A program made the translations under genes and the position numbers. From positions 1-17,372 of the forward strand of contig CAAGIT010000007.1 of NCBI GenBank assembly GCA_900769995.1: 17,372 nucleotides of DNA, in the 5' to 3' direction. Below the pieces are notes generated by a model. The model saw only the letters and a list, made by a program, of their open reading frames with translations. It was not told the DNA's origin and searched no databases. This document shows positions 14,977-17,372 of this stretch, piece by piece. Numbering within the stretch: position 1 is the first letter of the stretch; each line of letters opens with the position of its first letter. Origin of the DNA: an uncultured Oscillospiraceae bacterium (GTDB lineage: Bacteria; Bacillota; Clostridia; Oscillospirales; Oscillospiraceae).

Positions 14977-16371
14977 TCAGCACTTTTTCCATCTGAAGAA
15001 CTGTCTATGTGCCGTTCTCACATCATCGTCATTATCTGAATTGATGTAGATATGGGCACCTTGAAAGGCTTTCTTCACACCTCTGCATACTCCCTCGGCG
15101 TTGTCTTTGAATGAGACTGAATCAAATAAAAGTCCTCGAACCTTGCATAGGTGCTGGGTAACAAGAACGGCCTCTTCCTCTGTTTTCGTACCATTTCCAA
15201 TTACCGCAACTGCTAACTTCAACTCCGGTATGTAAGCGTCCAGTGTGATCCCGATGGTCTCCTCGTCGTTTAGCCTCACCTTAAAACCATGCCGACCGCA
15301 ATAGAGCATGATAAGGAGTTGGGGCAGCACACGAGCAAACTCTTCTTCGCAAACAGGACACCTCTCTCCTTCTATGGTTCTCTTGGCAATCTTCTCTTTC
15401 CATGTGTGCCCGTATTTGCATCGCCACCATACCGGCCTCAAAGAGTTCCTTGTGATCTTTGTTGGCTCAACATCAGTATTTAATTCAAACGGCCATTCTT
15501 TCAGCAACGCCTTGTCAGTAGTCGCTAAATCATTGTATCCCCCAAGAACTGCTCGATCAGCACAGACAGGACATTTAAGGCCCTTGACTCTTGCCTTAAC
15601 AACTGCTCTCCATTCATACCCGCAGGCGCGACACCGCCACCATACGTTCTTTGGAGATCTATCGTTGATCTTATCCGGCGTGAGTGTTCCGTTCCTTTCT
15701 GACCATTCAGCCGCAAGTTCTGGATGAAGCGTTTGAAAATCATTAAAGCCCTGGAGCGTCAATATGCCGCTGCAATATGGGCATTTGCTTCCATACGACC
15801 GTGTTGAGATCAAAGCATACCACTCATGACCTTTATCGCATCGCCACCACATCTTCTTATTTGAATAGGCGGTAACCTGCGATGGCAGCAGCGGTAGGTT
15901 TTTGGGAGACCACTCTGCTGCAACTTCCGGGTGCAGCGTCTGTAGATCATTAAAGCCAGGTAGGACAATGTTGTGAGAGCAATATGGACATCCGGTTCCT
16001 CTCACTCTGCTTCGCACAGAAGCCGTCCATTCATGCCCACAACTTCCTCGCCAGATGACCTTTTTGTGTGTACCTGGTCCAACCATTGTAGGTTTCAATG
16101 GATAGTTCTTTTCGGACCACTCTTTCGCCAGATCAGGCTCCAACGTGTTCAAGTCATTAAGCCCCGCTATAATCCGTGCATTAGAACAAATGGGGCACTT
16201 CTCGCCACAGGACCTTGCCTTTGCACTTGTCTGCCACTCATGCCCACAAGTGCCTTTCCACCAATACAGCTTATTTGAACCGTAAGAGACGTTATCAGGA
16301 GTAAGCGGAAGGTTGCGTGGTGACCATTCCGGCACGAGCTCCGGTCGCATGATAGATATACTGTTTACCAT
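14977..16371 (-). CDS. Five-repeat zinc-ribbon (DUF4379-like) protein with degenerate nuclease-like C-terminus
   Basis: A 464-residue protein. Residues 9-342 hold five tandem repeats of about 68 residues, each reading roughly L.PEL..EWS.(K/R)N..L.P..v...S..kvwW.C..GHEW...v..R..G..CP.C. These are the DUF4379-type probable zinc-ribbon repeats; ligands per repeat are Cys plus His/Cys in the first knuckle and CPxC in the second. In repeat 4 the His is Tyr (CGYEW), but a CxxC replaces it. The C-terminal 120 residues contain LDAYIPELKLA (377-387), the first strand of PD-(D/E)xK/VSR-like endonucleases, with D378 kept. The expected Glu of the next strand is Ala (A389 in AVAVIG). It could be an inactive nuclease or one with a shifted Glu (E398-E400). 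The ATG at 16371 has a strong aaggagg 8 bases upstream. Likely a DNA-binding cargo protein of the mobile element; function unknown. Confidence 0.85.
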   Translation of the reverse strand: MVNSISIMRPELVPEWSPRNLPLTPDNVSYGSNKLYWWKGTCGHEWQTSAKARSCGEKCPICSNARIIAGLNDLNTLEPDLAKEWSEKNYPLKPTMVGPGTHKKVIWRGSCGHEWTASVRSRVRGTGCPYCSHNIVLPGFNDLQTLHPEVAAEWSPKNLPLLPSQVTAYSNKKMWWRCDKGHEWYALISTRSYGSKCPYCSGILTLQGFNDFQTLHPELAAEWSERNGTLTPDKINDRSPKNVWWRCRACGYEWRAVVKARVKGLKCPVCADRAVLGGYNDLATTDKALLKEWPFELNTDVEPTKITRNSLRPVWWRCKYGHTWKEKIAKRTIEGERCPVCEEEFARVLPQLLIMLYCGRHGFKVRLNDEETIGITLDAYIPELKLAVAVIGNGTKTEEEAVLVTQHLCKVRGLLFDSVSFKDNAEGVCRGVKKAFQGAHIYINSDNDDDVRTAHRQFFRWKKC

Positions 16372-16372
16372 C

Positions 16373-16404
16373 CTAAGAGCCTCCTTCCTTCAGGCTGCTC
16401 TTAG
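16373..16404. promoter_or_regulatory. Operator-like inverted repeat at the zinc-ribbon gene start
   Basis: ctaagagc (16373-16380) and gctcttag (16397-16404) are perfect 8-bp inverted arms with a 16-base spacer. The spacer holds the ribosome binding site, and the outer arm touches the -10 box. A regulator bound here would cover the transcription start. Confidence 0.45.
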
Positions 16405-16431
16405 TATAGTGTTTTTCAAGTTTCTTGAGAA
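16403..16431 (-). promoter_or_regulatory. Probable promoter of the zinc-ribbon gene
   Basis: On the minus strand TTCTCA (16426-16431) and TATACT (16403-16408) are 17 bases apart, about 32 bases before the ATG. The -10 is good (5 of 6); the -35 matches 4 of 6. The gene thus seems to have its own promoter behind the recombinase terminator. Confidence 0.5.
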
Positions 16432-16437
16432 ATGTGC

Positions 16438-16484
16438 AAAAACAAGCATAGACGCCACTTGGTACAATTCCAGGTGGCGTCTAT
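16438..16484 (-). terminator. Terminator of the recombinase gene
   Basis: Arms 16448-16462 and 16470-16484 pair over 15 bp with one wobble around a 7-base loop. Read on the minus strand the stem is followed by gcttgtttttg (T-run complementary to 16438-16442). It lies just downstream of the recombinase stop at 16503. Confidence 0.82.
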
Positions 16485-16502
16485 CTCTCCGTTCAAGTTA
16501 GC

Positions 16503-17372
16503 TCATGCAGAGACCCAGTCCTCCGTGCTCTTAATCCGACTCAGCTCCTCCATTGTAATGCTCTTTTGTTCACTCACACCTTTACGAGCGCTGAAAGCTG
16601 ACATTTCCTTCTTCTTCATGTCTTTCATGGCGTCCACATAGATGTTCATGGTAGTTGAAACGTCTACATGTCCAAGGATATCCTGAATGACTTTCAGATT
16701 GACCCCTGCCTCACAAAGGCGGGTGGCGAAGGTGTGCCGGAGGATATGGCAGCTAAAGTTCGGAAGAAGGATCGGGTTCTCATCAAGATCGGTCTCCAGC
16801 AAGACCTTATCGTTGCAATCTCTGGCAATCCTCTTGATGGCCTTATTAAGTGTGCCTTGGTGCTGCACATCACCGTTACGGTTCACAAAGATGAAATCAT
16901 CGTATCCGTCGATTCTCGCCTTGCTTTCGATACCGTTTTCTTCCTGATACCGGCGCTCCATCTCGAATGCTTCCTTTACACCCTCAATCATCGGAATCTC
17001 ACGCTTACCGGCGTCAGTCTTGGGTGTATTGATGCTATAATAGGTTCCCACCTCGTCGCGGTGGTTGTAGTAGACCAATGTGTGGTTCACGCTGATAAAA
17101 CCACTCTCGAAGTCTACGTCTCTCCATCTGAGGCCGGTGATTTCGCCCACTCTCATGCCGGTGTTGAGCATGATATAGAAGACGGGATACATTCCTTGTT
17201 TTATGAGGTTTTCAGGAAGAAGAATAGCAGCTCCAAGCGTGTTTGCCTGCCATTCCTCCCAATCAGATATTGGCTTATTCCTCTCGGAATTTGCCTTGTA
17301 ATAATGTACTCCGGCAGATTTCTGTGTCACACCGTAATCATTTGGAAACAACATCTTAAATATCTGATGGCT
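16503..17372 (-). CDS. Tyrosine recombinase catalytic domain fused to an ImmA/IrrE-type peptidase fragment (5' end outside window)
   Basis: The frame runs off the right edge. Counting from the internal ATG at 17354, residues 56-283 are the catalytic domain of a phage/ICE-type tyrosine integrase: TGMRVGE (R68), the Lys hairpin TPKTDAGKREIP, CHILRHTFA (H203, R206), ILGHVDVSTT (H229) and the nucleophile Y239 in MNIYV. All catalytic residues are present. The part before it is not the usual SAM-like core-binding domain. It reads SHQIFKMLFPN at the edge and DWEEWQANTLGAAILLPENL at about 31-50, the pattern of the C-terminal half of ImmA/IrrE (DUF955) zinc peptidases, where EWQAN carries the third metal ligand and LLP follows. 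The join is near residue 55, around position 17190. The protein could be a real chimera from an in-frame deletion between neighbouring immA and int genes, or an assembly error. Confidence 0.8.
   Translation of the reverse strand, partial: SHQIFKMLFPNDYGVTQKSAGVHYYKANSERNKPISDWEEWQANTLGAAILLPENLIKQGMYPVFYIMLNTGMRVGEITGLRWRDVDFESGFISVNHTLVYYNHRDEVGTYYSINTPKTDAGKREIPMIEGVKEAFEMERRYQEENGIESKARIDGYDDFIFVNRNGDVQHQGTLNKAIKRIARDCNDKVLLETDLDENPILLPNFSCHILRHTFATRLCEAGVNLKVIQDILGHVDVSTTMNIYVDAMKDMKKKEMSAFSARKGVSEQKSITMEELSRIKSTEDWVSA

Noticed and set aside
14977..16371. Repeated DNA pattern that could look like a CRISPR or tandem array
   Set aside because: The periodicity of about 200 bases comes from the five zinc-ribbon protein repeats; the DNA repeats are imperfect and coding.

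Overview
The window looks like chromosomal DNA of a Gram-positive anaerobe of the class Clostridia (Firmicutes), probably an Oscillospiraceae/Ruminococcaceae-type gut bacterium. The evidence is the gene content (shared-type ECF transporter core EcfA1-EcfA2-EcfT next to truA, a ClpE-like unfoldase with a zinc finger, PlsY, a diacylglycerol glycosyltransferase), strong AGGAGG-type ribosome binding sites and tightly packed operons. The species cannot be fixed from the sequence alone.

Layout. (1) 1-9150, plus strand: the 3' end of a class A penicillin-binding protein, then an rRNA-type SAM methyltransferase, ecfA1, ecfA2, ecfT, truA, a membrane-anchored beta-propeller protein, a ClpE-like AAA+ unfoldase and a Cof-type HAD phosphatase. 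Gaps are short and several genes overlap by 4-11 bases, so these are probably one or a few transcription units. They end in a hairpin, a 60-bp compound palindrome and a strong terminator at 9117-9149. (2) 9201-9953, minus strand: a small PspC-domain membrane protein followed by a GNAT acetyltransferase. (3) 10041-12311, minus strand: a single large aconitase-superfamily hydratase of the YbhJ type. (4) 12312-14532: a palindrome-rich intergenic region with a good promoter, then plsY and a GT28/MGDG-synthase-type glycosyltransferase overlapping by 4 bases. Together these give a lipid unit, acyl-transfer into phosphatidate and sugar transfer onto diacylglycerol, closed by a perfect 18-bp hairpin terminator. 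(5) 14533-17372: probably one end of an integrated mobile element. It holds a gene-poor stretch with tandem direct repeats and an orphan minus-strand promoter, a minus-strand five-repeat zinc-ribbon protein with a degenerate nuclease-like C-terminus, and at the window edge a minus-strand tyrosine recombinase whose N-terminal part is replaced by a piece of an ImmA/IrrE-type metallopeptidase.

The most notable part is region 5. ICEBs1-like elements carry immR-immA-int reading toward the attachment site. Here immA-like and int-like sequence are fused in frame, as if a deletion had joined them, and a multi-zinc-ribbon cargo gene sits between the recombinase and the chromosome. The second point of interest is the 10-bp-arm palindrome that overlaps the -35 box of the plsY-glycosyltransferase promoter. 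No CRISPR array, rRNA, tRNA or insertion sequence was recognised.
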